This document shows positions 1-5,240 of a stretch of DNA of 10,982 nucleotides, one piece after another. Source of the stretch: GWC2-37-13 sp964564535 (GTDB lineage Bacteria > Patescibacteriota > Microgenomatia > UBA1406 > GWC2-37-13). How positions within the stretch are numbered: the first letter of the stretch is position 1; every line of letters begins with the position of its first letter. Made by a program: the position numbers and the translations under genes. Below the pieces are notes generated by a model. That model worked only from the letters and a program-made list of their open reading frames with translations, had not been told where the DNA came from and searched no databases. The stretch is taken from positions 1 to 10,982 of the forward strand of contig CAZMBH010000031.1 of the NCBI GenBank assembly GCA_964564535.1, in the 5' to 3' direction.

Positions 1-845
1 ACTTCAGCTGCATGAGGAAAATCTTTAACATACCAAGCTAAATGTTTTCTCATGATACTCAAGTCGGCTGATGGAAAAAATTCGACAAATTTTTTACAAT
101 GTTCAAGAAGAACTTTGAATCTTTCTTCAGTGGTAGGGATAATTCCTTTAAATATCCAAGGATTACCCAAGGCAGCTCGCCCAATTAGAACCCCCGCCAG
201 ATCATATTCTTTAATTCTTTTTAAAGCCTGTTTCCGACTTTTTATATCGCCGTTTCCTAATATTTTTGTCTTAGTTTTTTTCGCCAGGTCCGCAGCAATT
301 CCTATTTGACTCCAGTCAGCCAGACCGGAATATTTTTGAGCAAAGGTCCGACCGTGAAGACAGATAAGGTCAGGCTCTGCTTCAAGTAAATTGCTTATCC
401 ATTCTTTTGTTTCATGTTTTCTATACCCTGTCCTAGTCTTAACCGAAACAGGAACTCGGTTTTGAACGGCTTTTTTCACCGAAAAAATAATTTCTTTGGC
501 AAGTTCCGGTTGCAAAATTAAAGCCGCTCCTCCACCTCGATTAAAAACACTTTTATCAGGACAACCCATATTAATATCGATTCCATCAAATCCTTTTTCC
601 AAGGCAACTTGAGCCGCCTGATAAAAATATTCTGGTTCGCAACCAAAAAATTGAGCAACTGTAAATGTTTTTGTTTGATGGCGGATGAGCATTCTTTGGA
701 TAGCCGGTCTGCCTAAAATTAGGCCCTTAACTGAAACAAATTCCGTATAAATAATATCCGGCTCTCCGTAAACATCTGTTATCCAACGGAAAGGAGCATC
801 AGTGATTCCATCCATTGGAGCCAAGCCAATTAAAGGATATTTCAT
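1..845 (-). CDS. dus: tRNA-dihydrouridine synthase, C-terminus cut by the window edge
   Basis: Translating the minus strand from ATG at 845 gives 281 residues that stay open to the window edge. Seen: the N-terminal FMN-barrel motif LAPMDGITDAPFR (residues 8-20), the catalytic cysteine Cys95 in NMGCPDKS, LHGRT (163-167), GNGDI (197-201), the phosphate-binding GRAALGNPW (222-230), and MRKHLAWY at the start of the helical domain. The Dus family reduces uridines in the tRNA D-loop with FMN and NADPH in the cytoplasm. The start follows the nitroreductase stop with no gap (TAA then ATG), so translation is probably coupled and no separate promoter is expected. A full-length protein would need roughly 30-50 more residues. 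The family is certain; the subgroup (DusB-like or other) is not. Confidence 0.95.
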   Translation of the reverse strand, partial: MKYPLIGLAPMDGITDAPFRWITDVYGEPDIIYTEFVSVKGLILGRPAIQRMLIRHQTKTFTVAQFFGCEPEYFYQAAQVALEKGFDGIDINMGCPDKSVFNRGGGAALILQPELAKEIIFSVKKAVQNRVPVSVKTRTGYRKHETKEWISNLLEAEPDLICLHGRTFAQKYSGLADWSQIGIAADLAKKTKTKILGNGDIKSRKQALKRIKEYDLAGVLIGRAALGNPWIFKGIIPTTEERFKVLLEHCKKFVEFFPSADLSIMRKHLAWYVKDFPHAAE

Positions 846-1421
846 TTAAATTTTTTGACTAATTATTTGTTTTCTTTGTCTTATAAGATTATCTTTTTCA
901 ATCAATATTGAATCGGCCTTAGAATAGTTTCCAATTTTGCCAAGAGCAACAATTACCCAAGGAAAATATTTACTTTCAAGTTTTAAATCATTTTTTATTT
1001 GTTCTTTATTAAATGCAGCCATCTGTCGACTATGATAACCAAGTGATCTTGCCTGAATTACCATTGAAAATACCGCCTGTCCCAAATCATACTGACCATA
1101 TTCTCCCCAATTATCTTCTTTTATATAACAAGCTAAAATTAAAATCGGGGCTTTTTTGGCCCAATCATTTCTTTCTCCCAAACAATTTGTTAATTTTTTA
1201 AAACCATTTGATCCCTTCTTTCCAACATAAAAAAACCAAGGCTGATTATTCATGGCAGACGGCGCCCAACGAGCCGCTTCAATTATTTTATCAATATCGC
1301 CCTGATCAATAAATTCTTCCGAGTAAACTCTGGGGCTAAAGCGCTTTTTGAATATCTCAATTATGTCCGTTTTTAATTGAGGTTTCTTTAAATCAATAAT
1401 TTGTTGAGTGGTTATTTTCAT
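846..1421 (-). CDS. FMN-dependent nitroreductase family protein
   Basis: A 191-residue protein, a normal length for the small nitroreductase fold. Seen: the N-terminal basic segment KKRFSPRVYS (25-34), the hallmark AARWAPSAMNNQPW (49-62) that contacts FMN and forms the dimer interface, and YDLGQAVFSMVIQA (111-124) on the core helix. Family members reduce nitro compounds, quinones or flavins with NAD(P)H in the cytoplasm; the substrate cannot be read from sequence. It sits three bases after the exonuclease stop and abuts dus, so it is the third gene of a minus-strand operon. The C-terminus (residues 165-191) is short and basic, lacking the longer extension of NfsA/NfsB types. No ribosome-binding site is visible. 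Confidence 0.93.
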   Translation of the reverse strand: MKITTQQIIDLKKPQLKTDIIEIFKKRFSPRVYSEEFIDQGDIDKIIEAARWAPSAMNNQPWFFYVGKKGSNGFKKLTNCLGERNDWAKKAPILILACYIKEDNWGEYGQYDLGQAVFSMVIQARSLGYHSRQMAAFNKEQIKNDLKLESKYFPWVIVALGKIGNYSKADSILIEKDNLIRQRKQIISQKI

Positions 1422-1424
1422 ATT

Positions 1425-2000
1425 TTAAAATGGCAATGTTAACGGCATTTCTCCTCCCTGATCTTCCAAATATTTTTCCCAGTCAACGGCAATATCAACT
1501 TTGCCATTTTCATTTAAATAGGAAATTTTTTTATTGTTAATTCCAAAATCAAAAAGTTCCTTTGTCAACATTACGTCTGCCATACAGTATTTTTTCAATT
1601 CTTCCCATTTCCCCTCTTTATAAAAATCAATTGCTTCAAGTCCGTGCCCAGTTTTTGTCTTACCTAAAGTCGCTTTGATTGTATCATTCAAAGATAATCT
1701 CCTACCTAAAATTCTTTTAATGTCATCCAAAATATCAAAGGTTTTGAAATGTTTAATATCTCCCGGATAATAAGGTTGAAGAACAGGAAGATCAAAACTG
1801 TTTATATTAAAGCCGATTATGTAAGAACAGTTTTCAAGTATTGGAAAAAGATTATTAATATCTTTTTCCGTAAAAATCTTTTGTGACTGATCACGATAAT
1901 CAAATAACGCCAAAACGGTAATTCCAAGTTTCGCATGTTCTGAAAAATCCCGAAAAGTATATTTTGTCTCTAGATCAATGACAACCGGAAATTTTTTCAT
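1425..2000 (-). CDS. RNase H-fold DEDDy 3'-5' exonuclease
   Basis: A 191-residue protein with the four acidic residues of a DnaQ-like exonuclease. Exo I is D9-x-E11 in VVIDLETK. Exo II is the N-x3-F-D pattern in GFNINSFD with D70. Exo III is Y138-x3-D142 in YCMAD, which makes it the DEDDy subtype. The segment YIIGFNINSFDLPVL resembles predicted exonucleases of the YprB/PolB-like group, where the domain may stand alone or be fused to a helicase; here it stands alone. The expected role is metal-dependent trimming of DNA or RNA ends in repair or RNA turnover; the substrate is unknown. It is the second gene of the operon, 25 bases after the upstream ORF, with a small palindrome in its leader. The tail after residue 165 shows no known motif. 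Confidence 0.85.
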   Translation of the reverse strand: MKKFPVVIDLETKYTFRDFSEHAKLGITVLALFDYRDQSQKIFTEKDINNLFPILENCSYIIGFNINSFDLPVLQPYYPGDIKHFKTFDILDDIKRILGRRLSLNDTIKATLGKTKTGHGLEAIDFYKEGKWEELKKYCMADVMLTKELFDFGINNKKISYLNENGKVDIAVDWEKYLEDQGGEMPLTLPF

Positions 2001-2020
2001 AGTTCGACTTCGCTCACTAT
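1999..2020. repeat. Short inverted repeat in an operon gap (REP-like)
   Basis: Arms ATAGT (1999-2003) and ACTAT (2016-2020) enclose TCGACTTCGCTC. Read on the minus strand this gives GAGCGAAGTCGAA between the arms, directly before the exonuclease start. From general knowledge, similar TTCGACTTCGCTCA strings occur as dispersed palindromic repeats in many draft bacterial genomes. This is the only copy I see here, so calling it a repeat family is inference. It could also be a small RNA hairpin over the start codon. Confidence 0.35.
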
Positions 2021-2025
2021 AAATC

Positions 2026-2430
2026 CTAATTAACTTTCTTTTTTAACTTTCGTTCTTTATAAATTTCAAGCTCAAGTAATCCTGTTTTTGTTAAAGAAAC
2101 TTTTCTTTGTTGAAGATTTGATTGGTTTAATTGTTGTTGATATTTAGAATATAAACTGTCGAATATTTTAATAAAAACCTCTTTTTCTTTTTTTGATAAA
2201 GATGGGACTTCTCTAAAAAAGAATTCATCTAACTTTCCCAAATTCCATAAACTTTCTATAAACTGCTTATTTTTAAGATCAAAAGACATTATATCTCCTC
2301 GAATAGGCCTAATTTTAAACTTCATCATTTGAACCTCTTCAAACATTTGACTAACTGTTGGTTTACTAGATATTACTTTTTGAATGTTTCCAAAAAGTGA
2401 GATTATATCTTTGCTTATTTTTTTCTTCAT
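2026..2430 (-). CDS. Conserved-looking protein of unknown function
   Basis: A 134-residue protein that I do not recognise. It is charged and probably mostly helical, with no membrane segment or signal peptide. Residues 80-100 (KKEKEVFIKIFDSLYSKYQQQ) look like an amphipathic helix, and the C-terminus is strongly basic (KERKLKKK near 125-132), which would suit nucleic-acid binding, but that is speculation. ATG at 2430 is the first gene of the minus-strand operon leading to dus. A CATAAT -10 element ends nine bases before the start codon, so the message probably has almost no leader. No Shine-Dalgarno site is present. It diverges from yqeY with only 16 bases between the two start codons. Confidence 0.7.
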   Translation of the reverse strand: MKKKISKDIISLFGNIQKVISSKPTVSQMFEEVQMMKFKIRPIRGDIMSFDLKNKQFIESLWNLGKLDEFFFREVPSLSKKEKEVFIKIFDSLYSKYQQQLNQSNLQQRKVSLTKTGLLELEIYKERKLKKKVN

Positions 2431-2434
2431 AGGT

Positions 2435-2440
2435 TATAAT
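2435..2440 (+). promoter_or_regulatory. -10 element for yqeY
   Basis: A perfect TATAAT ends six bases before the ATG at 2447. The predicted transcription start falls on or next to the start codon, so the message would be leaderless. A weak -35 candidate, TTGCTT (2411-2416, spacer 18), lies inside the divergent gene. Confidence 0.65.
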
Positions 2441-2467
2441 TATGTAATGTTAAGACAAAAACTTCAA
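2439..2467 (-). promoter_or_regulatory. Promoter of the minus-strand operon ending in dus
   Basis: On the minus strand, TTGAAG (2467-2462), a 17-base spacer and CATAAT (2444-2439) give 4/6 and 5/6 matches to the sigma-70 consensus. Transcription should begin near 2432, two bases before the start at 2430. The -10 overlaps the plus-strand -10 of yqeY by two bases, so only one polymerase could occupy the site at a time. Confidence 0.5.
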
Positions 2468-2890
2468 GATGATCAATTGGCCGCCCTTAAGGCAGGTGAA
2501 AAAACCAAACTCGGTGTTCTCCGTTTCATTTTAGCACAGATCAAAAACAAAGAGATTGATAATAAGTCAGAATTAACAGATGAAGATACGATGGTTGTAC
2601 TCCGAAAAGTCATTAAGGAACTAAAAGAATCGGTTGAAGCATTTGAAAAAGGTGGGCGAAAAGAACTTGCTGATGATAGCAAAAAGCAATTAGAATTTGC
2701 CTCTGTTTATTTACCAGCTGAAATCGGTGATGAGGAACTTAAAACTGAAATTGAAAAGACTATCAAAGAAAATCAAACTGTTTTTGATAATAACCAAAAA
2801 GCAATTATTGGAATTTGCATGAAACAATTGAAATCAAAAGCTGATCCTGGACGGATAATGAAGACTCTGCAAGGTATAATTAAGTCATGA
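2447..2890 (+). CDS. yqeY: GatB/YqeY domain protein
   Basis: A 147-residue protein that matches the stand-alone YqeY family over its full length. Seen: the N-terminal helical part with KLGVLRFILAQIKNKEID (21-38), a middle helix with LRKVIKELKESVEAFEKGGR (52-71), LEFASVYLPAEIGDEEL (82-98) with the typical YLP turn, and the C-terminal KADPGRIMKTLQGIIK. The domain is shared with the tail of GatB, the tRNA-dependent amidotransferase subunit; the role of the free protein is not firmly known. The ATG at 2447 is chosen over an earlier in-frame ATG at 2384 because the earlier one lies inside the divergent gene, adds a hydrophobic tail foreign to the family, and precedes the -10 element. It overlaps the next gene by ATGA. 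Confidence 0.93.
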   Translation: MLRQKLQDDQLAALKAGEKTKLGVLRFILAQIKNKEIDNKSELTDEDTMVVLRKVIKELKESVEAFEKGGRKELADDSKKQLEFASVYLPAEIGDEELKTEIEKTIKENQTVFDNNQKAIIGICMKQLKSKADPGRIMKTLQGIIKS

Positions 2891-3231
2891 AGCTAATTAA
2901 GAACATCATCTTCCTCTTGTTTCTTTTGTTCCTTTTTTCATCTCTCCTTAAAAATCTTTTTAATTATAAAAGCAAGCTTGATTTTTACCAACAATTTAAA
3001 CAGAATTTTGAAAAAGAAAGCAAACGGAACATTGAATTAAAAACTGAAGTTGTCCGGAAAAAAAGTGTGGAAGAAATTGAAAAAACAATCAGAAACAATC
3101 TAAATCTATTAAAGGACAATGAAATTGCCTTAATTATTCCTTCACCTCCCAAAGTACTTATCTCAGTCACCCCAACCCCGCTCCCCAACTGGCAGCAATG
3201 GTGGGAATTGTATTTTAATAATCAATTCTAA
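2887..3231 (+). CDS. DivIC/FtsB-like septum formation initiator protein
   Basis: A 114-residue protein with a short basic N-terminus, one membrane helix (about residues 5-24), a polar coiled-coil stretch (28-60), and the family signature VEEIEKTIRNNLNLLKDNEIALIIP (61-85), equivalent to the EKEAR-LGLVKPGE-IP motif of DivIC/FtsB. Such proteins are bitopic and scaffold the division machinery outside the membrane. The proline-rich tail (86-101) followed by a tryptophan-rich end (WQQWW) lies beyond the usual domain. It is translationally coupled to yqeY by an ATGA overlap, although the two have no obvious functional link. The stop codon is part of the first copy of a direct repeat. Confidence 0.78.
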   Translation: MKLIKNIIFLLFLLFLFSSLLKNLFNYKSKLDFYQQFKQNFEKESKRNIELKTEVVRKKSVEEIEKTIRNNLNLLKDNEIALIIPSPPKVLISVTPTPLPNWQQWWELYFNNQF

Positions 3232-3250
3232 CATCCTTCATCAGTCTGGA
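3227..3250 (+). repeat. 24-base direct repeat, copy 1
   Basis: The sequence TCTAACATCCTTCATCAG then TCTGGA matches the copy at 4157-4180 at 21 of 24 positions. The TAA within its first five bases is the stop codon of the DivIC-like gene. Just downstream, CAGTCT (3242-3247) can pair with AGACTG (3263-3268). The function is unknown; it could mark the border of an inserted segment. Confidence 0.6.
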
Positions 3251-3334
3251 CTTATAGGTTTTAGACTGTCAAGACAATCTAAATAACACAAAATACTTCA
3301 GCATTTAAGCCCTCTAATTTCCGTTTACAAGATT

Positions 3335-3343
3335 TGTTATAAT
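3335..3343 (+). promoter_or_regulatory. Extended -10 promoter for the 222-residue protein
   Basis: TGTTATAAT is a perfect extended -10 (TG, one base, TATAAT). It ends six bases before the ATG at 3350, so the transcript is predicted to start at the initiation codon. There is no convincing -35 hexamer, as expected for an extended -10. Confidence 0.6.
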
Positions 3344-3349
3344 AGTTTT

Positions 3350-4018
3350 ATGATATTAAACGATGGTCAACTCACAGGTTATGAAGAAGAATTAGCAAGT
3401 TTAAAAGAGCAGTTAATTGCCTTAAATCTTCCTATTCCCGATGTAACTGAAATAAAACAAGGGGGGCTTAGGATTCTTCAAGAAACACTTGCTACTGCAC
3501 AAGTGTTAAGTAAATACGGTATTACTCCAAAGGACTCTTATGACGAATATCAGAATTTTCTTGAAAGAATAAAGACAGATCCGCAATTAGCTTCATTAAG
3601 AGAACCAACATCCACAAGAAGGAGTGAAAGACCACTTACTTTTGCTGAATTTGCTACAGCTTGCCAAGGAGCACTTTTTTATGATGACTATGAAAGAACC
3701 GGTCAAGTAGAATCTTTGAAAGCAGCATACGACAAATTATTTGAAATAGATCTTTATCATTCAAAACCAGAAGAAGAAAAGGCAATTCTTCATAGTAGTT
3801 CTCTTATCCATACAATATTAAGACAAGGTAGGTTTATTCCTCCTAATGAGACTGATAAAGAACGTGAAATGCTTAAGCAACATAGAATTTTACCATCAGC
3901 AGTTAAAAAAGGACAAGCTCCTTTTCAGACACTGGAAACTTATAAAAAAATGATTACAAATACAACAGTAATTCACACTAAAGGATCTCCTCCTACGATC
4001 AGTCTAAAAACTGCTTAA
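3350..4018 (+). CDS. Unrecognised soluble protein between direct repeats
   Basis: A 222-residue protein of no family I recognise. It has no signal peptide or membrane segment and a single cysteine (Cys105). The N-terminal half is rich in helix-forming residues, with a probable coiled segment at 10-27. Residues 94-135 contain LTFAEFATACQGALFYDDYERTG, the most motif-like stretch. The last 40 residues (KKGQAPFQTLETYKKM, then a Thr/Pro-rich end) look less ordered. It has its own extended -10 promoter and lies between two 24-base direct repeats with no plus-strand neighbour sharing its transcript. ATG at 3350 is set by the promoter position. It could be accessory cargo, but no function is assigned. 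Confidence 0.75.
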   Translation: MILNDGQLTGYEEELASLKEQLIALNLPIPDVTEIKQGGLRILQETLATAQVLSKYGITPKDSYDEYQNFLERIKTDPQLASLREPTSTRRSERPLTFAEFATACQGALFYDDYERTGQVESLKAAYDKLFEIDLYHSKPEEEKAILHSSSLIHTILRQGRFIPPNETDKEREMLKQHRILPSAVKKGQAPFQTLETYKKMITNTTVIHTKGSPPTISLKTA

Positions 4019-4161
4019 AAATATTTTTCCAAATTTTATTTTATAAAACATATGTCCGTATTGGTGTCAATATTTTGACAGAACTTTGTAGAGATGGTGA
4101 AACATTTAAATATATTGTGGAACAGGTGGCGGGTATTAAATTTGTGCGTAAAAGGCTCTAA
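3982..4161 (+). pseudogene. ORF remnant without a start codon
   Basis: A frame open from 3982 ends at TAA 4159-4161 with the peptide tail YVRIGVNILTEL, then CRDGETFKYIVEQVAGIKF and VRKRL. It contains no ATG, and its first part overlaps the end of the upstream gene. Its last codons run into the second repeat copy, as the end of the DivIC-like gene does for the first copy. It may be the decayed 3' end of a lost gene, or a chance frame. Part of the same DNA resembles a tRNA 3' end on the other strand (see findings), which would make the peptide meaningless. Confidence 0.25.
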
Positions 4162-4180
4162 CGTCCTGCACCAGTCTGGA
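4157..4180 (+). repeat. 24-base direct repeat, copy 2
   Basis: The sequence TCTAACGTCCTGCACCAG then TCTGGA is the partner of the copy at 3227-3250, 930 bases away in the same orientation. It contains the stop codon of the ORF remnant and ends five bases before the end of the minus-strand helix-turn-helix gene. Its second half can fold weakly (TCCT with AGGA, CCA with TGG) and is followed by TTTT, but copy 1 does not keep that pairing, so a conserved terminator is unlikely. Confidence 0.6.
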
Positions 4181-4185
4181 GGATT

Positions 4186-4869
4186 TTAACTTCTAATATT
4201 AGAGTTTATTCCTTCAATATAGCCAAATATTTTTCTTAATAAATCTATACTCCTCCTTACTCTTATTCTTAAAACTCCGTGATAATTATCCTTATTTTCA
4301 TATTCTTTTTTCCATTTAGTATTTTGAAAAAATGGTTTTGAAAACTGGCTTTCTGGTATTTTTAACTCTCTTGCCCAATATTTGCTTAATTCATTAATTT
4401 TATTAACATAAGAAATGTTAGCCGTTATTCTTAATATAAGATCTTTAGTGGTGATACCAAATGATTTATTTAGCCAAAAAATAAAAAATTTAGCGATATT
4501 TATATCTAGTGTCGCTAAGCCTGCTAGACTATCTTTCTTAAATCCTTCACCCCAATATAAAGCAACCCCAATTAAGAAGATTTCTCTCTTACTCAAACTT
4601 CCTATTGATTCTATTCCTTCATTTTTAAGATTTAAAAGTTTTAAATTAAATTCCTTTTTCTTTTTTAAATAGTAGTCTAGTCTTTTTCCATAAAAAGGGT
4701 CTGTCTGTCTTCTGCGAAGATTTCCTATTTGTTTATCAGTAAGCTCAACATCACGACACCATAAACTCGCAGTACTAACGGAAACGTGAAGAAGATTTGC
4801 AATCTTTTTTATACTTTCTCCTTTTTTTCTTAATTTTCTTGCTTTTATCTTTTCTTTTGACTTAGCCAT
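4186..4869 (-). CDS. Helix-turn-helix protein with possible LAGLIDADG-like domain
   Basis: A 227-residue, very basic protein. Residues 8-38 (RKLRKKGESIKKIANLLHVS and the following VSTASLWCRD) form a clear resolvase-type helix-turn-helix. A basic linker (50-80) leads to REIFLIGVALYWGEGFK (95-111), then LDINIAKFFIFWLNKSFGI (121-139) and a C-terminal YHGVLRIRVRRSIDLLRKIFGYIEG (196-220). The ALYWGEG-K motif followed by a helix and a repeat-like second half resembles a group of DNA-binding proteins common in CPR genomes and may be a divergent LAGLIDADG fold; that is inference. It could be a regulator or an endonuclease. It is divergent from the intron-bearing tRNA, 86 bases away. A perfect 12-base palindrome (4192-4203) lies in its last codons. 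Confidence 0.75.
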   Translation of the reverse strand: MAKSKEKIKARKLRKKGESIKKIANLLHVSVSTASLWCRDVELTDKQIGNLRRRQTDPFYGKRLDYYLKKKKEFNLKLLNLKNEGIESIGSLSKREIFLIGVALYWGEGFKKDSLAGLATLDINIAKFFIFWLNKSFGITTKDLILRITANISYVNKINELSKYWARELKIPESQFSKPFFQNTKWKKEYENKDNYHGVLRIRVRRSIDLLRKIFGYIEGINSNIRS

Positions 4870-4884
4870 AGAGATATATATTAC

Positions 4885-4893
4885 ATTATAGCA
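4885..4893 (-). promoter_or_regulatory. Extended -10 for the helix-turn-helix gene
   Basis: Read on the minus strand this is TGCTATAAT, a perfect extended -10. The start near 4878 leaves a leader of about nine bases (pyrimidine-rich, no Shine-Dalgarno site) before ATG at 4869. The -10 is flanked by the perfect palindrome GCATATGC (4891-4898), a possible operator, perhaps autoregulatory; that is inference. Confidence 0.55.
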
Positions 4894-4906
4894 TATGCGA
4901 TTTTCA

Positions 4907-4936
4907 TTAACATAAATGTTAAAATTAATGTATAAT
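4907..4936 (+). promoter_or_regulatory. Sigma-70 promoter of the tRNA
   Basis: TTAACA (4907-4912), an 18-base spacer and a perfect TATAAT (4931-4936). The predicted start near 4943 is about 12 bases before the tRNA 5' end, a normal short leader for RNase P to remove. Confidence 0.65.
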
Positions 4937-4954
4937 TTGAGTGTAATTTAATAA

Positions 4955-5215
4955 TACGGGGTAGTGTACGGCTGCACAGGAGGCTTAAAATAATGGGCTC
5001 ATATGAAAGTAATTTTGTATGATAATTGGCTTATAACGGCGAACCCCCGCTTAGCGGGGAAACGCCGCGGGAATCCCGATACCATCGGGAGCCTGTAGAG
5101 ACTGAACGCCAACTCCCGCTTTAAGCGGGATGAAGACACAGTCCGACACTCCAAGTAATTGGAGGCAACAGATTGCATAATCTCCTAGACCGCGGTTCGA
5201 CTCCCGGCCCCGTAA
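4955..5215 (+). tRNA. tRNA with anticodon CAU, interrupted by a group I intron
   Basis: Exons 4955-4985 and 5176-5215 join into a 71-nt cloverleaf. The acceptor stem TACGGGG/CCCCGTA has 7 pairs. The D-stem is GTGT/GCAC with a six-base loop containing GG. The anticodon stem GGAGG/TCTCC encloses the loop CTCATAA. The T-loop is TTCGACT and the discriminator is A; CCA is not encoded. CAU could be elongator Met, initiator Met or Ile2 (read after lysidine modification). The anticodon stem lacks the three consecutive G-C pairs of initiators, so elongator Met or Ile2 is more likely. Oddities: the D-loop is unusually short, and the T-stem pairs fully (CCG-GG with CCCGG) only if C5193 is bulged. A dedicated promoter precedes it. 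Confidence 0.85.
4986..5175 (+). ncRNA. Self-splicing group I intron, 190 nt, no ORF
   Basis: The exon ends in U4985 and the intron ends in G5175, as group I splicing requires. Helices seen: P1 GGCU (4982-4985) with GGCU (4996-4999), giving the U-G splice-site wobble; P2 5000-5008/5013-5021 with a GTAA tetraloop; P3 TTGGC (5026-5030) with GCCAA (5108-5112); P4 CGGCG (5037-5041) with CGCCG (5063-5067); P5 5045-5050/5054-5059, then J5/4 AAA; P6 about 5068-5071/5092-5095 with P6a 5074-5080/5084-5090; P7 GACTG (5100-5104) with CAGTC (5139-5143); P8 5114-5120/5124-5130; P9 5149-5154/5159-5164 with a GTAA loop; P10 ATG (4993-4995) with exon CAT (5176-5178). AGAGACTGAACGCC and GAAGACACAGTCCGAC match the conserved R and S elements. 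It is close to the minimal size and encodes no endonuclease. Confidence 0.93.
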
Positions 5216-5225
5216 CAAAAGAATT

Positions 5226-5234
5226 TGCTATAAT
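5226..5234 (+). promoter_or_regulatory. Extended -10 for the glycosyltransferase
   Basis: TGCTATAAT begins 11 bases after the tRNA 3' end and ends six bases before ATG 5241, predicting a leaderless transcript. It allows the glycosyltransferase to be expressed separately from the tRNA. Confidence 0.6.
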
Positions 5235-5240
5235 TTCTTC

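Noticed and set aside
52..309. Plus-strand ORF of 85 residues
   Set aside because: It is antisense to the clear dus coding region. Other antisense frames at 1013-1201, 2473-2682, 2985-3188, 4415-4672, 5475-5666, 8256-8438 and 9958-10140 are shadows of genes in the same way.
2384..2446. Longer yqeY from ATG 2384
   Set aside because: It would overlap the divergent gene, add a hydrophobic tail not found in YqeY, and start before the -10 element.
4075..4110. Promoter with a perfect TTGACA at 4075-4080
   Set aside because: No -10 hexamer occurs at 16-18 bases; TTTAAA at 4105 is 24 bases away, and no gene follows on this strand.
4164..4187. Rho-independent terminator in repeat copy 2
   Set aside because: The stem is short, has a three-base bulge and only four T residues, and copy 1 of the repeat does not preserve the pairing.
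4955..5215. tmRNA
   Set aside because: The length and tRNA-like ends at first suggested tmRNA, but there is no tag reading frame or G3-U10 hallmark. The interior carries the group I R and S elements, and the exons make a full anticodon arm.
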